From the NCBI GenBank assembly GCA_029940175.1, contig JAOZRM010000056.1, positions 1 through 15,506 of the forward strand: a stretch of 15,506 nt of DNA. The letters are read 5' to 3'. The notes beneath the pieces are model-generated. The model worked only from the letters and a program-made list of their open reading frames with translations. It did no database searches and was not told the DNA's origin. A program made the translations under genes and the position numbers. The stretch is from Candidatus Sabulitectum sp. (GTDB lineage: Bacteria; Fermentibacterota; Fermentibacteria; Fermentibacterales; JCC-6). This document shows, in pieces, positions 1-6,450 of this stretch. Positions within the stretch are counted from its first letter, which is position 1. Each line of letters begins with the position of its first letter.

Positions 1-927
1 GCCTATTATGAAATTAGGAACATCATTGATCAGAATGAGTTTTCTATAGTCCACACTCACGGGTCTAAAGCCAAATTTCTTGGTCGTCTTGCTGCTGCCC
101 ATGCAAAAACGCCTGTAAAGATTGTTCAGACCGTTCACGGGTGGTCCTTTTTTGACACAATGTCTCCTCTGCAAAAAGCATTCTACTCTGTACTTGAAAG
201 ATTTGGCTATAAATATGCAGACTCCAACATTGTAGTCAGTCCTCATGATATCAAAAAAGGGGTAAACTGGGGTATTGGGAAACCAGAGGATTACCAGCTG
301 ATACGAAGTGGTGTTGAGTTTGATGCTTTTTTTGCTCAGCGCAAAAATAAGGTGATTGCAAGAAAAAAACTGGGTATCCCACCTGACTTTCCCGTAGTGG
401 GAACCGTGATCAGACTCGCTTCGCAAAAGCACCCGGAAGCTATTGTTGATGTTGCAGAGAGAGTTAAGGCCTCTATTCCAAATGTTCGATTTGTGATAGT
501 TGGGGACGGGCCTATGGACAACTATATCAAGCACTACATTGCAGAAAGAAATTTATCAGATAATTTTTTGATGCTGGGAAGCAGAAAAGACGTTGCTGAA
601 ATTCTTCCTGCGTTTGATGTGTTCCTGCTTACTTCAAGAAGTGAAGGTCTTCCAAGAGCTATGCTTGAAGCTCTAGCTGTTAAAATTCCTGTTGTAGCTA
701 CCGATGTGGGTGGTATAGCAGAACTGATAAACGGATTGAAGAATGGTTTCCTGTGCAGCCATGGAGACACAAATTGCCTTGCAAAGGGAGTCTTGACACT
801 ACTGGAATCTCCGGAACTGCGGGACAACCTTCTTTCAACCATAGATGATGATCTGGCGCCGTTTTCCGCAAAAATAATGGTAGAACAACTCTTCCAGCTC
901 TATACATTTCTTGTGAAAAACATGTAG
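1..927 (+). CDS. Glycosyltransferase family 4 (GT-B fold), 5'-truncated by window edge
   Basis: The reading frame is open from the first base, so the N-terminus lies outside the window; 308 residues remain. It is probably a retaining GT-B glycosyltransferase that moves a sugar from a nucleotide-sugar donor onto an envelope glycan or lipid carrier at the inner membrane face. Visible motifs are HTHGSKAKFLGRLAA (residues 18-32), typical of the GT4 acceptor-side domain, HGW (46-48), GDGP (168-171) in the donor domain, and SEGLPRAMLEA (214-224), which holds the E-x7-E pair (E215, E223) of the GT4 nucleotide-sugar site. The following stretch IPVVATDVGGIAELI is also typical. An internal ATG at 160 is not the start, because homologous sequence continues upstream of it. 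The acceptor and sugar cannot be read from sequence. The gene converges on the leftward operon and its stop codon sits at the edge of a hairpin. Confidence 0.9.
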   Translation, partial: AYYEIRNIIDQNEFSIVHTHGSKAKFLGRLAAAHAKTPVKIVQTVHGWSFFDTMSPLQKAFYSVLERFGYKYADSNIVVSPHDIKKGVNWGIGKPEDYQLIRSGVEFDAFFAQRKNKVIARKKLGIPPDFPVVGTVIRLASQKHPEAIVDVAERVKASIPNVRFVIVGDGPMDNYIKHYIAERNLSDNFLMLGSRKDVAEILPAFDVFLLTSRSEGLPRAMLEALAVKIPVVATDVGGIAELINGLKNGFLCSHGDTNCLAKGVLTLLESPELRDNLLSTIDDDLAPFSAKIMVEQLFQLYTFLVKNM

Positions 928-950
928 CCGCACAAATTGTGTGCGGCTAC
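924..950 (-). terminator. Intrinsic terminator of the leftward operon, overlapping the convergent glycosyltransferase stop
   Basis: A perfect 11-bp inverted repeat (GTAGCCGCACA / TGTGCGGCTAC) encloses a 5-base loop. On the minus strand the hairpin is followed within about 3 bases by a run of five T, the classic rho-independent layout. That U-run is encoded by the last codons of the glycosyltransferase. On the plus strand no T-run follows (CTGGATCAAA), so termination of the + strand gene here would be weaker. The hairpin lies 33 bases beyond the ferredoxin stop. The assignment rests on structure only. Confidence 0.75.
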
Positions 951-982
951 CTGGATCAAACATTAACCACTATGAACAATAA

Positions 983-1150
983 CTATGGTGCTTCTATTGA
1001 ACTCACCGGGCATACTGCGGCGCATGCACCACAATCGATACATGCAGCTGCATCGATAACATAGGGTGTTCCCTCTTTGATGCAATCAACAGGACATTCT
1101 GCCTGGCAAGCGCCACAGCTGATGCAGGTGTCATTAATTTTGTAAGCCAT
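983..1150 (-). CDS. Small 2[4Fe-4S] ferredoxin (clostridial type), 55 aa
   Basis: This is a 55-residue electron carrier with two complete CxxCxxCxxxCP cluster motifs: C9-C12-C15-C19-P20 and C37-C40-C43-C47-P48. The spacing is that of bacterial 2[4Fe-4S] ferredoxins, which shuttle low-potential electrons between cytoplasmic oxidoreductases such as pyruvate:ferredoxin oxidoreductase or hydrogenases. An extra cysteine, C23, lies just after the first motif. The ATG at 1150 is preceded by GGAGG (1156-1160) with a 5-base spacer, a strong ribosome site. The gene starts 32 bases after the parB stop and is the last gene before the terminator at 924-950, so it is probably co-transcribed with parAB. Nothing in the sequence says which redox partner it serves. 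Its presence suggests, but does not prove, anaerobic or fermentative metabolism. Confidence 0.93.
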   Translation of the reverse strand: MAYKINDTCISCGACQAECPVDCIKEGTPYVIDAAACIDCGACAAVCPVSSIEAP

Positions 1151-1182
1151 GAAAACCTCCGTTAGTAAATTTCTTTCACAAA

Positions 1183-2052
1183 TTATACCGGGTTTCCCCG
1201 GCCCCTTAATATACTAAGTATTCTATCAAGTTCGTCCAGAGAGCTGTATTCGATCTCAAGCTTGCCGGACCCCCCTAGGTCTTTAAGAAAAACACGGGTT
1301 CCAAGAGCTCTCTGCAACTCATCCTCAAGCTGTTTTATCTCAGGAATCACTGGCGTCTTTTTCTTTTTGAGAACAGGTTTATGTCTACCGGTACTTTTCC
1401 TCACTGCATCTTCGAGTGTTCTTACACTATATCCCTTTGCCAGACTTACCTTTGCGATACGAACCATTGCCTCTTCACTTGGCAAACCAAGCAGAGCTCT
1501 TCCGTGTCCCATGGAAAGCTTACCGGATCTCACCATTCCCTTTACTAAATCGGGCAGCTCCATGAGTCTCTGGAAGTTCGCTATTGCTGAGCGGCTGATT
1601 CCAACCTGTTTTCCAAGCTCCTCCTGAGTCATACTGAACTCCACACAAAACCTGCTGAATGCTTCTGCCTTCTCCATGGGATTGAGATCCTGTCTCTGGA
1701 TGTTCTCAATCAAAGCAAGTGCCATCATCTGCTTGTCGTCTGCATCCCTTACAAAAGCCGGTACTGTATCAAGACCAACAAGTATCGAGGCTCTTAATCT
1801 TCTTTCTCCTGCAATCAGCTGATAGCGATCCTCATGTTTCCTCATTACAAGCGGTTGCAGAATACCTTGCTGTCTGATTGATTCCGCAAGAGAGGAAAGC
1901 TCTTCATCATCCCAGTCAATTCTGGGCTGGAACGGGTTAGGATCAATCTCGTCAACATTAATATCTGCAGGTGAACCTTTATCAGAAGGGTTTTCTTCCA
2001 GGCTGGGAAGCAATGATTCCAGACCTCTCCCAAGTACTGTTTTTCTTTTCAC
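1183..2052 (-). CDS. parB: Chromosome-partitioning protein ParB (Spo0J-type CTPase clamp)
   Basis: ParB binds parS, hydrolyses CTP to form a sliding DNA clamp, spreads around the origin, and stimulates ParA to segregate sister origins; it also loads SMC in many bacteria. The 289 residues show every expected part. An N-terminal LGRGLESLL motif (7-15) contacts ParA. The CTP-binding domain carries GERRLRAS (82-89) and ENIQRQ (116-121). A helix-turn-helix follows at about 140-165 (MTQEELGKQVGISRSAI), then a charged lysine linker and a C-terminal dimerisation domain. The start is GTG, overlapping the parA stop as GTGA; GGGAGG lies about 10 bases upstream inside parA, so translation is coupled to ParA. 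Matching parS sites are present at 3437-3452 and 4677-4692. Function is assigned with high confidence from family motifs and context. Confidence 0.97.
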   Translation of the reverse strand: MKRKTVLGRGLESLLPSLEENPSDKGSPADINVDEIDPNPFQPRIDWDDEELSSLAESIRQQGILQPLVMRKHEDRYQLIAGERRLRASILVGLDTVPAFVRDADDKQMMALALIENIQRQDLNPMEKAEAFSRFCVEFSMTQEELGKQVGISRSAIANFQRLMELPDLVKGMVRSGKLSMGHGRALLGLPSEEAMVRIAKVSLAKGYSVRTLEDAVRKSTGRHKPVLKKKKTPVIPEIKQLEDELQRALGTRVFLKDLGGSGKLEIEYSSLDELDRILSILRGRGNPV

Positions 2053-2807
2053 CTTGCCATAACCTCCCTGGCTAAACTCATATAACTCTTTGCGCCACTG
2101 GAGTATGCATCATATAAAATTACTGGCTTACCATGACTGGGCGCTTCGCTGAGACGAACATTTCTAGGTATACGGGTTGTAAAAAGAGCCTTTCCGAGAA
2201 ATTCATCAGCCTCCTGTTCGACCTCCCTGCTAAGTTTAAGCCTTTTGTCATACATTGTGAGGACAACCCCGAAAACCATTAGATCTTTGTTCCAGTATGC
2301 CCTTATCCTACGAATGGTTTCCATAAGATGAGAAAGCCCTTCAAGAGCATAGTACTCACTCTGAACAGTGAGAATCACGCCATCTGCTGCTACCAGCGCA
2401 TTAATTGTTAGAAGCCCAAGAGATGGAGGACAGTCAATTAGTACATAATCATATCCGGACAAATTTGAATTTGAAAGCGCCTGCTCAAGAAAAAACTCTC
2501 TTTCCTCCTGTGTGGCCAATTCAATTTCTGTGCCGGCAAGATGTCGTGTACCTCTAACAAGGGAAAGTCCCTCAACTTCGGTCTTCACAACACATTCAGC
2601 AAGAGAAAGCTCACCGGAGACAAAGCTGTGAATACCGTTTGTATCAGCTTCCATCAATCCAAGACCACTGGTTGCATTGGCCTGCGGATCAAGATCAATA
2701 ATCAACACTTCTTTGTCATGAACGGCAATACTGGCTCCCAGGTTGATAACAGTGGTTGTCTTGCCCACCCCACCCTTCTGATTAGCCACAGCAAGGATTC
2801 TGGTCAT
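2049..2807 (-). CDS. parA: Chromosome-partitioning ATPase ParA (Soj family)
   Basis: ParA is a deviant Walker-A ATPase that dimerises with ATP, binds nucleoid DNA non-specifically, and is released by ParB, forming the gradient that moves origins apart. From the chosen start the protein has 252 residues. It opens directly on strand 1 and the deviant P-loop QKGGVGKTT with the signature lysine, continues with IIDLDPQANAT (switch region), and later shows DYVLIDCPPSLG, the Walker B-like motif. The length fits chromosomal Soj/ParA rather than longer plasmid types with an N-terminal DNA-binding domain. The ATG at 2807 is chosen over an in-frame start 69 bases upstream because AAAGGTGA sits just before it and the family starts at this point. 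The longer form would also run into rsmG, whose stop lies 16 bases upstream. It overlaps parB by 4 bases. Confidence 0.97.
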   Translation of the reverse strand: MTRILAVANQKGGVGKTTTVINLGASIAVHDKEVLIIDLDPQANATSGLGLMEADTNGIHSFVSGELSLAECVVKTEVEGLSLVRGTRHLAGTEIELATQEEREFFLEQALSNSNLSGYDYVLIDCPPSLGLLTINALVAADGVILTVQSEYYALEGLSHLMETIRRIRAYWNKDLMVFGVVLTMYDKRLKLSREVEQEADEFLGKALFTTRIPRNVRLSEAPSHGKPVILYDAYSSGAKSYMSLAREVMAR

Positions 2808-2823
2808 TCGGTCACCTTTCCAG

Positions 2824-3453
2824 TTAGTTCTTAATACAAGGATGTCGATACTGCAGAATAAACCCTCTTCGGTCAAGCGGTGGAACCGGCAGTTCTGTGG
2901 ATATCTGTGTATCAGAACAAGTTCCTTCCGATTCTGAAACTCTTGTTACCAGAGTAAACTCCCCCGGTACAGCAGGTGCGATCATTTTTACCATCTCCGA
3001 AGGCTCTTTCACCGCCCTTGAGGTAAAAAGACTGCCCCCGGGAAAGGGACCGGCTTCCTCAACTCGGCTGTTCAAAACTCTGCATGATACACCACAGGTC
3101 CTTGCCACTGTTTCCAGGAAGGCACATCTTTTTCTTCTGGATTCGATCATGGTCACATTAAACCCGCACATAGCGAGAACCATGCCCGGGAAACCTGCGC
3201 CAGTACCTACATCATAAACAACCCTGTCATGCAGAAATGGTATAAAAGCAACAGACTCGAGAACATGCCTTGTCCATAGTCTTTCCACCTCCTGCGGGCC
3301 AACCAGATTTGTTTTACTGGAGCTTTTCTCTAAAAGGTCAAGGAATTTTCCAATTTTAAGATAGGATTCTTCTTTGAGATTAACTCCAAGAAGTGAACAG
3401 TGGTCGCGCGCTTCCGAAAAGGATGCTGGAAGGTCATGTTTCACGTGAAACAC
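2824..3453 (-). CDS. rsmG: 16S rRNA (guanine527-N7)-methyltransferase RsmG (GidB)
   Basis: RsmG transfers a methyl group from S-adenosylmethionine to N7 of G527 in the 530 loop of 16S rRNA; loss in other bacteria gives low-level streptomycin resistance. The 209-residue protein has the Rossmann-like SAM motif DVGTGAGFPG (usually DxGSGAGFPG), an upstream KTNLVGP segment and a WTRHVLES element typical of the family, and IESRRKRCAFLETV after the glycine loop. The predicted GTG start at 3453 gives the N-terminal peptide MFHVKH, which is simply the parS palindrome read in this frame. A second GTG three codons in is possible, and the ribosome site is weak at both, so translation is likely coupled to mnmG, which it overlaps by 20 bases. 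It ends 16 bases before parA. Slightly short for the family but apparently intact. Confidence 0.96.
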   Translation of the reverse strand: MFHVKHDLPASFSEARDHCSLLGVNLKEESYLKIGKFLDLLEKSSSKTNLVGPQEVERLWTRHVLESVAFIPFLHDRVVYDVGTGAGFPGMVLAMCGFNVTMIESRRKRCAFLETVARTCGVSCRVLNSRVEEAGPFPGGSLFTSRAVKEPSEMVKMIAPAVPGEFTLVTRVSESEGTCSDTQISTELPVPPLDRRGFILQYRHPCIKN

Positions 3454-5254
3454 TTTCTTTCATGAGGTAGAGCACAAGAGAGTCTATATCCGCCTGCCTT
3501 ACCGCTGGTATCAACTCTGCATCGGACAGCGTAAGAGGTTTTCTTTTTTTGAGAGCTTCCCTTGCTTCTATTGTAATTGTTTCCACCGTACTATAGTCTT
3601 TAATACACTCGAGAGACACTTCACCGTATCTACTTCTTACTTTGTGTCTTTTCTGCGCCCGTTTTACATATCCCGCATACTTAATGTCGAGAACTACTGT
3701 TGTGAGAATTTCATTTTCATCCATTCCACTGGCTTCGTAACCTATGATTGCTGCAACCTTTTCCGGAGAGACGTCGGGTCTTCTACATATCTCCTCCACC
3801 GACTTTCCCTTAAGCCTTTTTGCCCCTATCTTTTTCCTTAGCTCATTGTATTTCTTATCCCGATCCTTGAATGCCTCAGACTTAACGCAAGATAATGTGC
3901 CCAGGCTTCTAGCAAGACTGAAGACTCTTCTGTCTGCATTATCCTGTCTCAGGTTCAATCTATTCTCAGATCTGCTTGAAAACAATCTATATGGTTCGTC
4001 CGTACCTCTTTTAACCAGGTCATCAACCATAACCCCCAGATAGCTGCTCATTCTGTCGGGTACTATTTTGTCCATTCCATAAAGGTCTCTTGCTGCATTA
4101 GCTCCTGCAAGCAGACCCGTTGCAGCTGCCTCCTCGTAACCCGAGGTTCCCAAAATCTGTCCTGACACATACAAATTCTCTGAAGCCCTGAGCTTTAACG
4201 TATTATCAAATTCACCTGTATCAAAACACGTGTACTCTACAGAGTAGCCGTATGCAGAAATTACAGCTTTCTTGAATCCTGGAAGAGATCTGATTATTCT
4301 TTCCTGTATCTCCTCTGGCATACTGGTTGACAGTCCGTTCAGATACATAACTCTAGAGTCCCTGCCCATAGGCTCCAGGTGGATTGGGTGACCGGTTCTA
4401 TCCGGGAATTTTGTTACCTTGTCTTCAAAACTTGGACAGTATCGTGGTCCTTTTCCCTGTATTCTTCCGGAATACAATGGAGATCTGCTCAAGCTCTCTT
4501 TAACTAGGTTTTCAGTCTCTCCTGTTGTTCTTGTCAACCAGCACACCTCACTGTTTTCAACTCCCTTTTTCGATGACCAGCTGAACCTGAACTTTACATC
4601 GTGAGATATCTGTTTTTCCAGGAATGATCTGTTAATTGAGCTTCTCACTATCCGTGGAGATGTGCCGGTCTTAAATCGTTTCACGTGAAACAACCTATCC
4701 CGTATGTCCTGCTCAAGGGCAATTGCAGATGTGTCTCCTCTTCTTCCTCCCGGCCAGCTTGATCTCCCTCTGTGAAGCATTCCTTTTAAAAAAGTACCTG
4801 TTGCCAAAACAAACGCATCAGCAAAGATTTCTGAGCCATCACTTAGCTTGACTCCTTGAATTCTTGAAGTGGAGCCGATGAGTTTAACAACAAGTCCCTG
4901 GATGACCCGAACTCCAGCATCAGAAAGTTTACCTCTTTGTGCAAGGGAATACTCTGAAACATCGGTTTGCACCCTGGGGCCCCAGACTGCAGGGCCTTTT
5001 TTCATGTTAAGCATTCTGAATTGTAAAGCAGTAGCATCCGCAGACTCTGCTGTTACTCCTCCGAGGCCGTCTATTTCCCGGATAAGAGTACCCTTGGCAA
5101 TACCACCCATTGCCGGGTTGCATGACATCAGTGCAATTTTAGATACACTGGGAGTAACCAATACGGCTCCGCACCCTAATGCAGATGCAGCAACTGCCGC
5201 CTCTACGCCAGCGTGTCCACCTCCAATGATAAGAACTGTATATTCTTTTTTCAC
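3434..5254 (-). CDS. mnmG: tRNA uridine 5-carboxymethylaminomethyl modification enzyme MnmG (GidA)
   Basis: MnmG is the FAD-dependent partner of MnmE; together they use methylenetetrahydrofolate and glycine or ammonia to install (carboxymethyl)aminomethyl groups on wobble U34 of certain tRNAs. The protein begins with a dinucleotide-binding strand and GGGHAGVEAA (about residues 11-20), then SCNPAMGGIAKG with the conserved cysteine, a GTSPR segment, a second glycine-rich FAD element (ILGTSGYEEAAATG), and the C-terminal helical domain with AGYVKR. At 606 residues it has normal length. I chose the GTG at 5254, which overlaps the mnmE stop as GTGA. A TTG at 5266 would add four residues, but its purine-rich site would be only 2 bases away. 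Codons near residue 190 (FHVKRFK) and the last residues (VSRET) are encoded by parS palindromes. Confidence 0.97.
   Translation of the reverse strand: MKKEYTVLIIGGGHAGVEAAVAASALGCGAVLVTPSVSKIALMSCNPAMGGIAKGTLIREIDGLGGVTAESADATALQFRMLNMKKGPAVWGPRVQTDVSEYSLAQRGKLSDAGVRVIQGLVVKLIGSTSRIQGVKLSDGSEIFADAFVLATGTFLKGMLHRGRSSWPGGRRGDTSAIALEQDIRDRLFHVKRFKTGTSPRIVRSSINRSFLEKQISHDVKFRFSWSSKKGVENSEVCWLTRTTGETENLVKESLSRSPLYSGRIQGKGPRYCPSFEDKVTKFPDRTGHPIHLEPMGRDSRVMYLNGLSTSMPEEIQERIIRSLPGFKKAVISAYGYSVEYTCFDTGEFDNTLKLRASENLYVSGQILGTSGYEEAAATGLLAGANAARDLYGMDKIVPDRMSSYLGVMVDDLVKRGTDEPYRLFSSRSENRLNLRQDNADRRVFSLARSLGTLSCVKSEAFKDRDKKYNELRKKIGAKRLKGKSVEEICRRPDVSPEKVAAIIGYEASGMDENEILTTVVLDIKYAGYVKRAQKRHKVRSRYGEVSLECIKDYSTVETITIEAREALKKRKPLTLSDAELIPAVRQADIDSLVLYLMKESVSRET
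3437..3452. other. parS: parS site 1, perfect 16-bp palindrome
   Basis: TGTTTCACGTGAAACA matches the canonical bacterial chromosomal parS consensus at all 16 positions. It lies inside the 20-base mnmG/rsmG overlap, so it encodes VSRET at the end of MnmG and FHVKH at the start of RsmG in two different frames. It is about 1.4 kb from parB and about 6.9 kb from the dnaA-dnaN gap. ParB binding here is inferred from the consensus and the adjacent parAB genes. Confidence 0.95.
4677..4692. other. parS: parS site 2, inside the mnmG coding sequence
   Basis: CGTTTCACGTGAAACA matches the parS consensus at 15 of 16 positions, with a 14-bp perfect palindrome at its core. It lies in mnmG and encodes FHVKR, just before the conserved FKTGTSPR segment. 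It is 1,240 bases from site 1. Two near-identical 16-mers in one short region, beside parAB, are very unlikely to be chance. Confidence 0.9.
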
Positions 5255-6450
5255 TTGCCTACACAAAACCTCTCCAGAGCCCTTTCAACTGCTTCCCCTG
5301 ATCTTTCAGGTTCATCTGCTTCTCTGAGTATTTCGCTAATTATTTCTGCAGTAAGTGCCATGTCACTACTCGCCGTGGCGCAAATTGCCTCCCTTAGCAG
5401 AGCTTCCATCCTCTCAAGTCTCCATGAAGGACTTTTCTTCTCTGTTGCTGTGATAAATTCAACAAGATCCTTCATTCCACAACCGGAAACAGCAGAAAAA
5501 GACAACCACCCGGCATCGGCTTCCTCTCTTATTAGATCAGACATTGAGCGAACCTTGAGGACCTCGCGGTTTTTCAAAATATAGCCTGGTGGTTCTGTAC
5601 ACATTGGATCAAGCCATACAACCCTGTCACCGTTTTTCAACGATCCAATGAGTAATTCAAGTGCTTTACCATCCAGCACCTCTCCCCCGTAACCGGCACT
5701 GTCTGAAATCTCCACTCTTCTTCCAGAAAGACTGATTGTTCTGCTTGCCCCATCCCTTGTGGTTCCAGGTACGCTTGAAACTACAACCGCATCTTCTCCA
5801 TTAAGCTTGTTGAATAACGTGGACTTACCTGCATTTACCGGGCCCATAAGAAAAACTCTTGGTAATATTTCTGCGTCCTTCACCTTCAGAATAAGAGAAT
5901 GTATCTGCTCCAGTAGTTGGTTGAGAAGAATAGAAACGTAATTGTCTCCCGATACCTCATGGTCTTCGCTGAATTCAATTAGTCCTTCAATTTCACTGGT
6001 CAGCGTTGATAGCTCGTCTGAAAGATCACTTTTTGCTTTGCCACTGTTCTCAAGTGTGTATTGTGCAGATAATGTTAATACGTCCAGTGACGACAATCTT
6101 CCATTCATCCAGGCTCTTCTTGTAAACTCTCCAGCTACTGCCAGTCTTGCGCCGTTTCTTTCAAGTTCCTCGAGTACCCTTTTTGCTGTTCCCGGTGATC
6201 CATGGCACATGAGATCCACCATTTCCTCACCCGTATAACTTTTTCCAAAAGGCCACGAAATTGCAACCAGGTAATCTATTCCCGCAAAATCTCCCACTGC
6301 TCGTTTTCGGCCGGTTAGCTTTCCCGGTTTGAGGTTCATTATTTTTTCTACTGTTGATGAGGCTCCCTTTCCAGAGAGCCTCACCAGTGAAATAGCTGAT
6401 ACCGCTTCAGGAGTAGCCTGTGCTGCGATCAGATCATTTTGTGTTTCCAT
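5251..6450 (-). CDS. mnmE: tRNA modification GTPase MnmE (TrmE), short and divergent
   Basis: MnmE is the GTPase partner of MnmG in wobble-U34 modification. The N-terminal folate-binding domain is recognisable (DLIAAQATP, then VRLSG at 23-27 and GEFTRRAWMNGRL at 107-119). The G domain has the P-loop GPVNAGKST (203-211), GTTRD (229-233), DSAG (250-253, usually DTAG) and an SA motif (319-320). The C-terminus ends in CVGK (397-399 with C396), matching the catalytic C[I/L/V]GK tail. At 399 residues it is about 50 shorter than usual. No NKxD guanine-specificity motif is present; its expected place, about 298-306, reads LKVRSMSDL. The region after GEFTRRA, normally rich in DLxxAEAV, is also eroded. 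It overlaps yidC by 17 bases and mnmG by 4. Identity is secure from ends and context; full GTPase activity is doubtful. Confidence 0.92.
   Translation of the reverse strand: METQNDLIAAQATPEAVSAISLVRLSGKGASSTVEKIMNLKPGKLTGRKRAVGDFAGIDYLVAISWPFGKSYTGEEMVDLMCHGSPGTAKRVLEELERNGARLAVAGEFTRRAWMNGRLSSLDVLTLSAQYTLENSGKAKSDLSDELSTLTSEIEGLIEFSEDHEVSGDNYVSILLNQLLEQIHSLILKVKDAEILPRVFLMGPVNAGKSTLFNKLNGEDAVVVSSVPGTTRDGASRTISLSGRRVEISDSAGYGGEVLDGKALELLIGSLKNGDRVVWLDPMCTEPPGYILKNREVLKVRSMSDLIREEADAGWLSFSAVSGCGMKDLVEFITATEKKSPSWRLERMEALLREAICATASSDMALTAEIISEILREADEPERSGEAVERALERFCVGK

Noticed and set aside
2808..2876. In-frame N-terminal extension of parA of 23 residues
   Set aside because: It overlaps rsmG, and the residues do not resemble ParA. 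The ATG at 2807 has a good AAAGGTGA site and starts directly on the P-loop strand.
4226..4233. CACGTG core in mnmG as a third parS
   Set aside because: The flanks (AACACGTGTA) lack the GTTTCAC/GTGAAAC arms. A second bare CACGTG near 9551 in dnaA was rejected for the same reason.
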